A DNA stretch of 38,881 nucleotides from Cypionkella sp. (GTDB lineage Bacteria > Pseudomonadota > Alphaproteobacteria > Rhodobacterales > Rhodobacteraceae): assembly GCF_030652235.1 (NCBI RefSeq), contig NZ_JAUSBA010000001.1:1-38881 (forward strand), in the 5' to 3' direction. A program made the position numbers and the translations under genes. Below, piece after piece: positions 25,624 to 34,218 of this stretch (positions are counted from its first letter, which is position 1; the number at the start of each line of letters is the position of its first letter). The notes under the pieces were generated by a model. That model did not search any database. It was not told the DNA's origin and saw only the letters and a list, made by a program, of their open reading frames with translations.

Positions 25624-27255
25624 TCACTTACGGCCCAGCTTTTCGGCCCCGCCCCCCAAGGCAGCGCCTGCGGTGGGGTCTTCATCCTCGGCCAGATCGG
25701 CGATCAGGGTTTCGGTGGTCAGGATCAACGTGGCGACGGAAGCGGCGTTCATCAGCGCCGAATAGGTGACACGCACCGGGTCAATGACGCCGGATTTCAT
25801 CAGATCTTCATAGGTTCCGGTGGCGGCGTTATAGCCGTGATCGCCATGCAAAGCGCAGACTTTGCGCACCACGTCATTGGGTTCAGCGCCTGCGTTAAAG
25901 GCGATGCGGGCCAGCGGCAGGGTCAGCACCGATTGCACCAATTCGATGCCCCGGCGCATGTCGCCCCGCTCGGCCAGTGCAAGTTCGGCCAGCGAGGGCG
26001 CAATCCGCGCCAGTGCCACGCCACCGCCGACCAAAACGCCTTCGTCGGATGCCGCGCGCACGGCGTTCAGCGAATCCTCGATCAGTTGGATGGTGCGTTT
26101 TTGTTCAACCGGCGTGACACCGCCCGCAAAGATCGTAGCAGTGCCACCGCAAAGCTTGGCGAGCCGCTCTTGCAGTTTGTCTTTGTCGATGTTGGGCGGG
26201 GCAACTTCATAGAGCCGCTGCACCTGGGCGCGGCGGGCGGCGATGGCTTGGCTGTCGCCGTTGCCGCGAATGATCATGGTGTCGGAATTGCTGGCCTCCA
26301 CCCGTTCCGCAGACCCCATATCCAGCCGGGTGATGTTTTCCAAACTGTCGCCCAGATCGCGGGCCAGCACCTTGCCGCCGGTCAGGATCGCCAGATCCTC
26401 CATCATATTGCGGCGCCAGTGGCCGAATTCTGGCGGATGCACCACGAGGAATTTTCCGGGGCCGTCTTTGCCCAGCAGAGTCAGCAGCACCTCGGGTGAG
26501 GTTTCTTCGCTGATAATGACCAGCGGGCGGCCGTCTTCAGCGGCAATCGCCTTGGCGGCATCCAACTGGCTGGCGGTTTTCATCTTGATATCGGTCAGCA
26601 CGATATAGGGGTTCAGCACCACGGCGCGCATCGCATCGAGATCAGTGACCATGTGATGCGAGATATAGCCGCGCTCAAACGCCATGCCGTCGACCACTTG
26701 CAGGGTCGAGGTGTTGCCGGTGCCATAGTCGGTGGAAATCACCCCCTGCGCGCCAACGCGGCGGAAGGCTTCGGCGACCAACGCGCCCAGTTCGGTGCTG
26801 GAGGCCGAGATTTTGGCGACCGCCGACAGCACCGCATGGTCTTTGACCGGTTTGGCAGCAGCGCGCAGGGCGTGGGTCGTGGCCTCAACCGCCATCGCGA
26901 TGCCACGGCAGAGATCAACCGGCTTTGCGCCCTTTTCGATCAGCACCACACCGGACTGGATCATACCATTGGCCAGCACGATCGAGGTGGTGGTGCCGTC
27001 GCCCGCCACGTCATTGGTCTGCATCGAAACCTCGCGCACCACCTGCGCGCCCATATTCTCGAAACGGTCGAACAGTTCGATTTCCGAGGCAATCGACACG
27101 CCATCCCGGCTGATCAGCGGGGTGCCCATCGGGCGATCAATCATCGCGTTCATGCCCATAGGGCCCAGCGTCGATTCAACCGCTGCCGACAGTTTCTGCA
27201 CACCATGCGCCAGCGCGCGGCGGGCATCGTTACCGTGGATCATGATCTTGGGCAT
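25624..27255 (-). CDS. mimG: GroEL-like chaperonin dedicated to the monooxygenase (MimG type)
   Basis: This 543-aa HSP60 paralogue is known in mycobacterial mim clusters to be required for folding of the hydroxylase large subunit. It carries the ATP-site stretches ESTLGPMGMNAMID and NDVAGDGTTTSIVLAN, with catalytic-type Asp in DGTTT, and the apical/equatorial regions through GGVALARIAPSLAE. Unlike housekeeping GroEL, the C-terminus lacks the GGM-repeat tail and ends GGGAEKLGRK. There is no groES beside it. The start at 27255 (MPKIMIHGNDARRAL) follows GAAGGAGGAACT. The specific partner role is inferred from operon position. Confidence 0.93.
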   Translation of the reverse strand: MPKIMIHGNDARRALAHGVQKLSAAVESTLGPMGMNAMIDRPMGTPLISRDGVSIASEIELFDRFENMGAQVVREVSMQTNDVAGDGTTTSIVLANGMIQSGVVLIEKGAKPVDLCRGIAMAVEATTHALRAAAKPVKDHAVLSAVAKISASSTELGALVAEAFRRVGAQGVISTDYGTGNTSTLQVVDGMAFERGYISHHMVTDLDAMRAVVLNPYIVLTDIKMKTASQLDAAKAIAAEDGRPLVIISEETSPEVLLTLLGKDGPGKFLVVHPPEFGHWRRNMMEDLAILTGGKVLARDLGDSLENITRLDMGSAERVEASNSDTMIIRGNGDSQAIAARRAQVQRLYEVAPPNIDKDKLQERLAKLCGGTATIFAGGVTPVEQKRTIQLIEDSLNAVRAASDEGVLVGGGVALARIAPSLAELALAERGDMRRGIELVQSVLTLPLARIAFNAGAEPNDVVRKVCALHGDHGYNAATGTYEDLMKSGVIDPVRVTYSALMNAASVATLILTTETLIADLAEDEDPTAGAALGGGAEKLGRK

Positions 27256-27306
27256 AGTTCCTCCTTCGGCCAAAGCCGGATTTTGCAGTGTTTTTGGGAT
27301 CGCCTG

Positions 27307-28110
27307 TCAGCGGCAGGCGTGCGTTGGATTGTGGGTGGTGAAATCGACCAGAACCGGGATATCGCCGGACAGGTCGGCCTCTTGGTAGCGGCTGCGTTTC
27401 AGCCCCCGGCAGAGCGAGCCGGAGAATTCCATATTGATCCTGACCGAACGCAGCAGGCCGATATACTGCGGGTAATCGTTGATCGGGGTGCCCTGATAGG
27501 TCGGGAACGCCAGATCACGCGGGCTGGGGGCGAGGTGTTTGTCATCCAGGATCGCCAGATAGCGGGCCTTTTGGCGGGTGGTTTCAGGGTCGGTGAACTC
27601 GGCGATTTCGACAAGGGCGCGCGGCATGGTCAGGATTTCAGCGGGCAAGAAACCCATGGCGATCATGGCTTTGATCACCACCTCTTGCCTGCGCTGAAAC
27701 GCCTTGATGTCGAATTTCTCGCGCAGGGCGGCGAGGTCTTCGTCGGGGTGGAGTTCGGCAAAGACTGAGCCGAAACTGGCCCCGGCGTTGACGGCGGCGT
27801 TCATCTCGTCAGCGGCCATGTGGTCTTGCAGCGTCACCACGGCTTGACCGACCCAAGGCAACACCTCGATCTGGCGCTTGATGCCCTCGGCCATCAGGAA
27901 GGCGAAGTTGGGCGAGCACCAATAGGTTGGCAAACGGAAGCTGACATGCACCGTGCTGGTGTTTTGCTCTGAGTTGGTGATGGAGACCGCCTCAATGAAG
28001 CCCATGTCGGTGACGGGTTCATCGAGTTCGGGGTCCATCACCAGATCAAGCCGCGCCCAAACTTGGTTTAGCAGGGCATCATCCAAGACGAGATTTAAGG
28101 GCGCGGCCAT
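27307..28110 (-). CDS. DUF59/MIP18-family protein of the propane monooxygenase cluster
   Basis: This 267-aa protein has an N-terminal DUF59 (MIP18-like) domain: VMDPELDEPVTDMGFIEAVS near residues 22-42 and FRLPTYWCSPNFAFLMAEG with a single Cys near 66. DUF59 proteins often help assemble iron or iron-sulfur centres, so a role in loading the diiron or [2Fe-2S] sites is plausible. The C-terminal 150 residues (VVIKAMIAMGFLPAEILTMP and onward) are not known to me outside mim/prm clusters. The start at 28110 lies 4 bp from the amidohydrolase stop, indicating tight coupling. The homologous gene in mycobacteria sits at the same place, between amidohydrolase and groEL. Confidence 0.82.
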   Translation of the reverse strand: MAAPLNLVLDDALLNQVWARLDLVMDPELDEPVTDMGFIEAVSITNSEQNTSTVHVSFRLPTYWCSPNFAFLMAEGIKRQIEVLPWVGQAVVTLQDHMAADEMNAAVNAGASFGSVFAELHPDEDLAALREKFDIKAFQRRQEVVIKAMIAMGFLPAEILTMPRALVEIAEFTDPETTRQKARYLAILDDKHLAPSPRDLAFPTYQGTPINDYPQYIGLLRSVRINMEFSGSLCRGLKRSRYQEADLSGDIPVLVDFTTHNPTHACR

Positions 28111-28114
28111 CTGA

Positions 28115-29140
28115 TCACTCCGCCGCGAGCGAGATCGGATGGGCGGAAAACTCGGCCTTCCGGGCTGCCACGTCGATGTTGTAAAGCCGGGCGGCGTTGA
28201 GACCGAGGATTTTTTCCTTGATCTCATCGGTCAGTTGCACGCCGCCACGTTCCGCCGAGATGTCTTCCGGGATCTGGAACGCCCACAGCTTTTCGACCAA
28301 CCATTTCGGCGTCCAGATCGCGTAATCCGAGCCGAACAGGATTTTCTCTGGCCCGATCCAGAACAGCAGTTCTGCGATGATTTCGCCGAAGTAGCGCGGG
28401 CGCGAGTGGATGAACGGCAGCGCCACGGCAAGGCCGCCATAGACGTTGGTTTCCTGCGTCGCGATCCAGCAGAAATCGTCCAGACGCGGCAGGCCGCAGT
28501 GTTCGATGATCCAGTTCAGGCCTTGGAAATCGGTCGCGGCGTAATCGACGTCATGCACATCAAAGGCGTCTTTGTTGAGCGGCAGGATGGTCGGGCCTTT
28601 GTGAACATGGATATTCTTGATGCCCAGTTTGTCGCACAGCTCGAAGCATTTGTAGGCAGCCGGGTCGTTCAGCCGCCAGCCTTTCGAGGTGCCATTCCAC
28701 TCGGCGGTGTACATTTTCACCCCCTTGATGTCATAGGTCTCTTTCATGAAGTGAATGTATTCCAAGGCTTTTTCGCCATCGCGCGGATCAAACGCGCCGT
28801 TGACGATAAAGCGGTTGGGGAATTTCTTGGCCACCGACATATTGCGTTCGATGTTGTTGAAGCCGTCCTTGTAGAAATCTGACAGATAGGTCGAATTCAG
28901 GATCGCCATATCGTCCGGCCCGTCGATGAACAGATCGTTGTAGAGGTCATCAGCAGAGTATTTCTCAAACTTCTTCTTGTCCCACAGCTCTTCCTTCGGG
29001 GAAAGTCCGGTGTGGTAGGCGTAAAAGCAATCAATGAACTGCTTGCCATGGATGTTCTTCTGGTTTTCGGGGCTGCCATCCCAGAAATGGGCGTGGCCAT
29101 CCAGCACGAAAATCTCTTTGCCTTCGGGGGTTACATACAT
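28115..29140 (-). CDS. Amidohydrolase-2-family protein of the monooxygenase operon
   Basis: This 341-aa TIM-barrel metal hydrolase starts with the metal-binding FVLDGHAHFWDG motif at residues 10-21. It then shows NGAFDPRDGEKALEYI, GVKMYTAEWNG, NIHVHKGP with a ligand-type His near residue 179, the EHCG region near 215, and LFGSDYAIW with the conserved Asp near 275. This is the decarboxylase/amidohydrolase 2 group. A homologue follows mimABCD in Mycobacterium and prmABCD in Rhodococcus, but its reaction in propane or acetone metabolism is not established to my knowledge. The gene starts 60 bp after mimD and ends 4 bp before the DUF59 gene. Confidence 0.88.
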   Translation of the reverse strand: MYVTPEGKEIFVLDGHAHFWDGSPENQKNIHGKQFIDCFYAYHTGLSPKEELWDKKKFEKYSADDLYNDLFIDGPDDMAILNSTYLSDFYKDGFNNIERNMSVAKKFPNRFIVNGAFDPRDGEKALEYIHFMKETYDIKGVKMYTAEWNGTSKGWRLNDPAAYKCFELCDKLGIKNIHVHKGPTILPLNKDAFDVHDVDYAATDFQGLNWIIEHCGLPRLDDFCWIATQETNVYGGLAVALPFIHSRPRYFGEIIAELLFWIGPEKILFGSDYAIWTPKWLVEKLWAFQIPEDISAERGGVQLTDEIKEKILGLNAARLYNIDVAARKAEFSAHPISLAAE

Positions 29141-29200
29141 CTTCGTCGCCTTTGGGAATGGGTTGGAGGGTGGCGCGGGGTTTGCCCCCGCACCGGATTT

Positions 29201-29569
29201 TCAGATGTATTCGAGCATCTCGTTCATATCGCCGAACAAGATCACCGTGTTGTCGTCGGTGCGCACCATGCGGCCGTAGTGGGTCGAGGAATTCACCTCA
29301 AACAACTCGGCAGTCATATCCCGGCCCAGGAATTCGCTGATCTCATCCATCTTGAAGATCAGCTTGCCATTGCCGTCGATGCGGATCAGCGCGGGGTTAT
29401 ACGTTACTGTCACCCCCGGCTTGGCATCCATGAATTCGGCAATGGCACGGGCCTCGACCGAATCCGACATCGTCACACCACATTGATGTGAAACGGTTTT
29501 CTCAAAAGTGATGTCCTTCATCGCCTTAAAGATGTTGTCGTGCGAATTGTCGCGTGCAACGGTTGACAT
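29201..29569 (-). CDS. mimD: Monooxygenase coupling (effector) protein, MmoB/DmpM family
   Basis: This 122-aa small protein belongs to the cofactor-free regulatory component family that docks on the hydroxylase and tunes substrate and oxygen access at the diiron site. The conserved stretch MSDSVEARAIAEFMDAKPG followed by VTVTYNPALIRIDGNGKLIF is typical. The position as the fourth core gene, 11 bp after the small hydroxylase subunit, supports the call. Confidence 0.92.
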   Translation of the reverse strand: MSTVARDNSHDNIFKAMKDITFEKTVSHQCGVTMSDSVEARAIAEFMDAKPGVTVTYNPALIRIDGNGKLIFKMDEISEFLGRDMTAELFEVNSSTHYGRMVRTDDNTVILFGDMNEMLEYI

Positions 29570-29580
29570 AGGGTTTCCTT

Positions 29581-30639
29581 TCAGCGGGACAGGTTGAGTT
29601 CGCCAAGGATCTTGGCAAAACGCTCTTCAGATACCGCACGGGCTTCTTCAAAACTGACGGGTTTGGAATGCGGCTTCGACCAGATCGGTTGCAGCTGCTT
29701 TGCAGCCTTGTCGGCAAGGGCTGCGTGTTTGATCACCCAGCTTTGGAACAGCGCGCGGTTTTGGGCTCCGAAAGCCTCGTCATTGGCCAGAAGCCAAATC
29801 AGGTCGATGGTGTTGGCAAGGTTGCGCTCATAGTCACCTTCGGCTGCAGCGATCACCGAGGGCGTCATGAAGTCGTTGTTGGCCGCGCCAAACTGCATCA
29901 GGAAGCCCGAGCGGAACAACTCGCCGACCAGTGGCTCGAACACCAGATTGATCGCGAAATACTGTTCGAGATAATCTTCTGTGCCCATGATGGTTTCCAC
30001 GGCCAAGCGGGTGCCCTGCCACATCGGATCTTCCAGCCATGTGGTCTTGCCGGCCTCGTCATCCCAACCCGCAATATCCATGCCGATCTCGGCCAGATAC
30101 AGCGTGATGTCCTGCGACAGCCGCAGTTTGTACGACGAATTGGTCAGCGTCGCGTTGTTGATCATCTGGGTGTAGCCGCCGCGCTGTGCCTGCATCAGCG
30201 CACAGCCCAAGCCAAACTCAACGTGTTTCCAAGCGCCCAGATGCTTCTGTAAGGTCTTGCCCCAGGCCGCGTCAAACGCCATCTGCGCGCCAGATTTGCG
30301 ACCATTGGCGATCACCGCCTGCACCATCACCTCGATACGCGACTGGCGCTGATAATGCGTGCGTTCCCATTCCTGATCGGGGGCGCGGAAGGCGTGCCAG
30401 TTGCTGCTTTGCGCCTTGGTGAAGTTTTTCTCATAGGCACCGCGACCATCTGGAAACGAGATGATCCAATCCTGGATCAAATAGCGCTCCGGGTCGGGCT
30501 GCACGTCGACGGTGACATCTTCGTAATGGGTGGCGCGCTTGGCGCGGGGTTCAAAGTAGCGATATTTGCGGCTTTCGCTGTCGGCGAAAATCGCGGCCCC
30601 TGCGGCGCCTGAGCCAACCGAGCTTGATGTGGCAACCAT
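29581..30639 (-). CDS. mimC: Propane-type monooxygenase hydroxylase small (beta) subunit
   Basis: This 352-aa beta subunit of the soluble diiron monooxygenase pairs with MimA in the (alpha-beta)2 hydroxylase. It is built on the same ferritin-like fold but lacks iron ligands. Landmarks are RKYRYFEPRAKRATHYEDVT near the N-terminus and LQKHLGAWKHVEFGLGCALMQAQRGGYT near residues 130-160. TLTNSSYKLRLSQDITLYL and FAINLVFEPLVGELF then follow as in PrmC/MimC. There is no DExRH motif, as expected. It lies 49 bp after the reductase gene. Confidence 0.93.
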   Translation of the reverse strand: MVATSSSVGSGAAGAAIFADSESRKYRYFEPRAKRATHYEDVTVDVQPDPERYLIQDWIISFPDGRGAYEKNFTKAQSSNWHAFRAPDQEWERTHYQRQSRIEVMVQAVIANGRKSGAQMAFDAAWGKTLQKHLGAWKHVEFGLGCALMQAQRGGYTQMINNATLTNSSYKLRLSQDITLYLAEIGMDIAGWDDEAGKTTWLEDPMWQGTRLAVETIMGTEDYLEQYFAINLVFEPLVGELFRSGFLMQFGAANNDFMTPSVIAAAEGDYERNLANTIDLIWLLANDEAFGAQNRALFQSWVIKHAALADKAAKQLQPIWSKPHSKPVSFEEARAVSEERFAKILGELNLSR

Positions 30640-30688
30640 GTCTCTCTCCCTTGTGGTGGGGGTTAACCCCCCGGATCTAAATCAGAAA

Positions 30689-31753
30689 TCAATGCGCTTT
30701 GATTGGCGCGGGTGCGGTCGACGGGGTAAACTTGTCGTAAAAGGTGCGCTCGGGGTCGAAATCGAGCATGAACAGAACCGGGCTAAGCGCGTCGATCATC
30801 GGCGGTGGACCGCAGGCATAGGCATCGCCGCCCTCGACATTCAGGCGTTTCAATTCGCGGCCAACCACCTGATGCACAAAGCCTTGTGCGCCGTGCCAAT
30901 CGGGATCATCGCTGGCGTGTGACAGAACCGGGGTGAACGTTATTTCGGGGTGGGCTGCGGTGATAGCGGCGATCTGCGGCAGGTAGAACAGATCGGTCTG
31001 GGTGCGCGCGCCGTAGAAGAAATGCACCGGGCGGCTTTCGCCGCTGGTGACGTGGTCGTGCAGGATCGACCAGATTGGCGACATCCCCGAGCCCGCGGCG
31101 ACCAGCACTATCGGCCCTTCGCGTCCTTCACGGCGGAAGCAGGTGCCGTAGGGTCCGCGGACGGTGACGGAGGCTCCGATTTCGATACCGCCTGCGTCGA
31201 GTTCGCGGCTGAACTTTCCGTCGGGGTATTTTTTGATGATGAACCGAAGTTTTTGGGTTTGGTCCGGCGTATTTGCCATGGAGAACGAGCGCGTAATCTC
31301 CTCCCCATCTTTGGTTCTGACGGTGATGTCGACATATTGCCCGGCCCAAAATTTGATCGGCGTTTCGATATCAATTTCGATGGCCCGGATGTCATGCGTC
31401 AGGTTGGATTTGGCCGTGATCTTCCCCTTGAAGTCTTTGACCGCGATGGATTTCGACAGCAGTTCTTCGTCGAAATTCAACAGCTCGATAGTCAGATCGT
31501 CTTGTGGGAGGGATCGGCACAGCAAGATGCCGCCCTGCTCACGCTCGCCATCCGACAGCGCGAAGGTAGAGTACTTCAGCAGCTCGACCTCGCCTTCGAC
31601 AAGGTTGCATTTGCAGGCCGAACATTGGCCCTCTTTGCAGCCATGTGGCAGCGAAATGCCCTGACGGAAGGCGGCGTCCAGCACGGTCTCGCCGGATTCA
31701 ACTTCGAATTCGACCCCGACGGGTTCCAATCGAACGGTGAAGGTTTCTGACAT
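30689..31753 (-). CDS. mimB: Monooxygenase reductase, [2Fe-2S]/FAD/NADH
   Basis: This 354-aa reductase passes electrons from NADH through FAD and a plant-type [2Fe-2S] centre to the hydroxylase. Iron-sulfur ligands are Cys39, Cys44, Cys47 and Cys79 (CKEGQCSACKCN and LLCRS). The FAD motif RSFSMANTP lies near residue 155. The NAD part shows VAAGSGMSPIWSIL near 220 and YACGPPPMIDA near 320. The start at 31753 (MSETFTVRLEPVG) is preferred over an upstream frame start at 31798. It lies 101 bp after mimA. The order alpha-reductase-beta-coupling is diagnostic of group 5 propane monooxygenases. Confidence 0.95.
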   Translation of the reverse strand: MSETFTVRLEPVGVEFEVESGETVLDAAFRQGISLPHGCKEGQCSACKCNLVEGEVELLKYSTFALSDGEREQGGILLCRSLPQDDLTIELLNFDEELLSKSIAVKDFKGKITAKSNLTHDIRAIEIDIETPIKFWAGQYVDITVRTKDGEEITRSFSMANTPDQTQKLRFIIKKYPDGKFSRELDAGGIEIGASVTVRGPYGTCFRREGREGPIVLVAAGSGMSPIWSILHDHVTSGESRPVHFFYGARTQTDLFYLPQIAAITAAHPEITFTPVLSHASDDPDWHGAQGFVHQVVGRELKRLNVEGGDAYACGPPPMIDALSPVLFMLDFDPERTFYDKFTPSTAPAPIKAH

Positions 31754-31854
31754 CTGATGCGGCCTTTTGCAGAGTGCAGGTTTCAATCCCCTACCCAAAG
31801 CGGGCAGCGGCGTGGGGTGGTATGGGCCGGAGTTTCCGGCCCATAATCATAGGG

Positions 31855-33522
31855 TTAGTTGCAGGGGTTGATGGTGAAACCCTTGGCGTAATCGGCGAGA
31901 TGCGCCTTACGGGTTGCCTCATCCATGCCGCGCAGCGCGTTCAGAGGTGATCCGAGCGTGTGGCCGCGCACATGGTCCAGCGTCCACATGTCTTTGTCGT
32001 CAAAGCGCAAATGCGGTTGCGGGATCAGGGTTTTGCCGTCGGAGCGGACAAAGTTAAGATCGACAATCGCATCGGCCAGATCAACGCCATCATACAGCGT
32101 CTCCCATTCGCGTTTGCCCGAGAACCGGCCCATCGCTGGCGTCGGACGACCTTGGAATTCGTCGGCGAAAGCCTCCACCGCCGTCCAGCGATCGATTTCA
32201 TGCGCAAACGTGTGCAGTTGGCCGTTCAGCTCGCCTACGACCATATCCTCACGGATGACGCAAGGCACAAGGCTTGACCAGCAGCGGTGCGGATAGACGT
32301 AGCCAACTTCCTCGTTGAACGTGATCACCTTCTGGCCAGGCTTCGACAACTTGGCATACCATTTCCAGAAGTCGCCGAATTCGGCATACCAACCGGGATA
32401 CTTATGCTCGAACCATTCAAAATCTTTCTCGGTCTGCGCTTCGATCCGCCAGAAGTTCACCGGCCAGCCCACCGCAAAGAATTGCCCAATCTTGTGAACG
32501 TAGTTCTTCTTGGTGATCCGCTCCCACGCCAGGGTCACGTCATCGTGGTGGATTTTGATGCCGTATTTTTCCATCGGCAGCATGTAGGTGCGGTAGTAAT
32601 CTTCATAGACCCAGCGATGCCACATCTCGGCATAGCTTTCTTTGTTCTTGTCGCGGTCGGTGGTGCCGTATTCGATAAACGTCCCGATGGCGGCATCGAC
32701 GATGGCATGGTTCTGCCAGAAGGCATATTTCATGTCGCGCTCAATGAGCAGGTGGTTTTCCGGTTCTTTCAGCGCGGCCATCATCAGCGAGTGGCCGTTG
32801 CCGATGTGACGGGATTCGTCAGACTGCACCGACAAGAACACGGTAGGCAGCGCATAGTCGCCATTGCGCGCGGCTTCCGACGGCATCGCCACAAACAGCG
32901 TGTTGGTGAAGGCAGTTTCGGCCACAACGGTCAGATACATACAGGCCGAGGTCATCGCATCGCCGGTGATGAAGCCTTCGCCGAATTGACGCCCGATGGT
33001 GGTGGCATAGCATTTACCGAAGGCTTCTTCGGTGATGTCAAAGCCAGCCGGGTCGATGTAGTTTTCCATATACCACTTCTTCAGGTTCATCTGAATCGTG
33101 GAGTGGCGGAATTCATCGACCATCTGCATGGTAAAGCCGGTGCGCAGCTCTTCGCCCGGGGCCAGACGGCTGACCATCGCCATCGAACGGGCGGCGCTGA
33201 TTTCCGGGAACGGGATGATCGCCAGAAACAGCTTCATCCATTCGACCCAGCGGGGTTCGACATTGCGGAACATGTCGCCACGCAGGGCGGCATCAAGGGC
33301 ACCGTAAACCCGGTTGTCCTTTTCTTCCTGCATCGAGAAGTAAGACCGCAGCACCTGCTTCATCGGATCACGGGGGGCTTTGGTGATTTTGTAGTCCGAA
33401 GGGTAGGTCATAGCCTCTTGCACATAGGAGGGGTTCCACCCCAGATCGGCGCATTTTCGAGTCGCATCGGCCACCGAAATGCCCTTTTGCGCGGTAATTT
33501 TGTTGAGTGTCAGAGTCGACAT
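31855..33522 (-). CDS. mimA: Propane-type soluble diiron monooxygenase hydroxylase large (alpha) subunit
   Basis: This 555-aa catalytic subunit inserts oxygen from O2 into small hydrocarbons or ketones at a carboxylate-bridged diiron centre. All six ligands are present: Glu107 (PFPEIS), Glu137 and His140 (DEFRHS), Glu202 (AETAF), and Glu236 and His239 (DESRHI). The spacing is exactly that of MmoX (114, 144, 147, 209, 243, 246, offset by seven). The length, gene order and companion genes fit the group 5 MimA/PrmA type rather than methane or toluene enzymes. Mycobacterial MimA oxidises propane, acetone and phenol, so the substrate range here is open. The start follows AAAGGTGAGCAATA. It is the first gene of a minus-strand operon reaching to 23.6 kb. 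Confidence 0.96.
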   Translation of the reverse strand: MSTLTLNKITAQKGISVADATRKCADLGWNPSYVQEAMTYPSDYKITKAPRDPMKQVLRSYFSMQEEKDNRVYGALDAALRGDMFRNVEPRWVEWMKLFLAIIPFPEISAARSMAMVSRLAPGEELRTGFTMQMVDEFRHSTIQMNLKKWYMENYIDPAGFDITEEAFGKCYATTIGRQFGEGFITGDAMTSACMYLTVVAETAFTNTLFVAMPSEAARNGDYALPTVFLSVQSDESRHIGNGHSLMMAALKEPENHLLIERDMKYAFWQNHAIVDAAIGTFIEYGTTDRDKNKESYAEMWHRWVYEDYYRTYMLPMEKYGIKIHHDDVTLAWERITKKNYVHKIGQFFAVGWPVNFWRIEAQTEKDFEWFEHKYPGWYAEFGDFWKWYAKLSKPGQKVITFNEEVGYVYPHRCWSSLVPCVIREDMVVGELNGQLHTFAHEIDRWTAVEAFADEFQGRPTPAMGRFSGKREWETLYDGVDLADAIVDLNFVRSDGKTLIPQPHLRFDDKDMWTLDHVRGHTLGSPLNALRGMDEATRKAHLADYAKGFTINPCN

Positions 33523-33892
33523 TATTGCTCACCTTTTTGGTTCGTGTTGATGTGGGCAGGACCGTCGGCAAAGGTCAGAGAACTGCGCATCGCAGCCATC
33601 CAAGACGCCGGATCAGTTTCACGGGGTGTGAATTTCATTCGCAACGCAGGCCTCCCTTCCTTCGTTCTTTGAGCTACCTTGAGTTGTCGCGGCAGCTGTT
33701 CTTTTTCTTCGATATGGCCATGTAAGGGGCAAAATCCGTTGCGGCCAAACAGAAAATTTTCTGTAACGAACGGCTACGCATTGTAATGAATGGTTACGGA
33801 ATAGCATTTTGTCGCAATGTTTTCGGGTGCGGATATGCTGCTTCCTGCGGAGGAAAAATCGGGAAGGTCCGGTTTTGGCGCGGAGCAGTTAT
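33523..33892. promoter_or_regulatory. Divergent promoter region of the monooxygenase operon and the coiled-coil/WD40 genes
   Basis: This 370-bp gene-free region contains an AT-rich block at 33700-33820 with two dyad operators (33762-33798) and a perfect AGAAAATTTTCT palindrome at 33751-33762 directly next to them. I searched the minus strand for the sigma-54 core GG-N10-GC and found none between 33525 and 33790. The nearest is a poor match with 9-base spacing at about 33585-33597. No convincing sigma-70 pair was identified either. Confidence 0.7.
33762..33798. promoter_or_regulatory. Two tandem TGTAAY-GAAYG-GYTACG operators, 20 bp apart
   Basis: TGTAAC-GAACG-GCTACG (33762-33778) and TGTAAT-GAATG-GTTACG (33782-33798) are direct repeats at 20-bp spacing, about two helical turns. 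Each is an imperfect inverted repeat of the form TGTAAC-N5-GTTACA. They lie 240-276 bp before mimA and 95-131 bp before the coiled-coil gene, a normal distance for an AAA+ activator's upstream sites. A perfect version is found at 35571-35591. Confidence 0.7.
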
Positions 33893-34204
33893 ATGTCTGA
33901 TTTAGAACAGATTTCTGACAAAATGTCCGAGTTGCAAAAACTGCGGGTCGCGGTGGTCGGCTTGCTGTGCCAAGAGAACTGCAAGCTGCTGAGCCGGCGT
34001 CAGAGGGTGGCTGGCAAAGAGATTGAGGTGATGTGCGCCGAGCGGGATCTGGTGGGTTCCGTCGATCAATCCGCCTTGGAACAAATCTACTTAGAGCAGA
34101 GTGCCGCCCAGCAGGCCTTGGCCGAAACCGAGCAGGAAGCTGAGAAGCTGGAAGCGCTATTGGCCCGGATCGGCGCCGATATTTCCGCGCTGTGCCAATC
34201 ATAA
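33893..34204 (+). CDS. Coiled-coil protein of unknown function
   Basis: This 103-aa acidic, helical protein contains two heptad-like stretches: LEQISDKMSELQKLRVAVV at the start and LEQIYLEQSAAQQALAETEQ leading into AEKLEALLARIGADI. The middle has CAERDLVGSVD. It is cytoplasmic by composition. The start at 33893 is preferred over an upstream frame. It leads a plus-strand group with the WD40 gene 14 bp downstream and reads away from mimA, sharing the operator region. I do not know a family. A structural or adaptor role with the propeller protein is a guess. Confidence 0.7.
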   Translation: MSDLEQISDKMSELQKLRVAVVGLLCQENCKLLSRRQRVAGKEIEVMCAERDLVGSVDQSALEQIYLEQSAAQQALAETEQEAEKLEALLARIGADISALCQS

Positions 34205-34218
34205 AAGGGGGAACCACC

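Noticed and set aside
33585-33597. Possible sigma-54 promoter for mimA (minus-strand TGGC...GCGCA)
   Set aside because: The GG-GC spacing is 9 rather than 10 and most consensus bases are missing.
33824-33839. Possible sigma-54 promoter for the coiled-coil gene (CGG-N10-GCT)
   Set aside because: The GG-N10-GC core is present, but the rest of the consensus (CAC after GG) does not match, and the nearby activator lacks GAFTGA.
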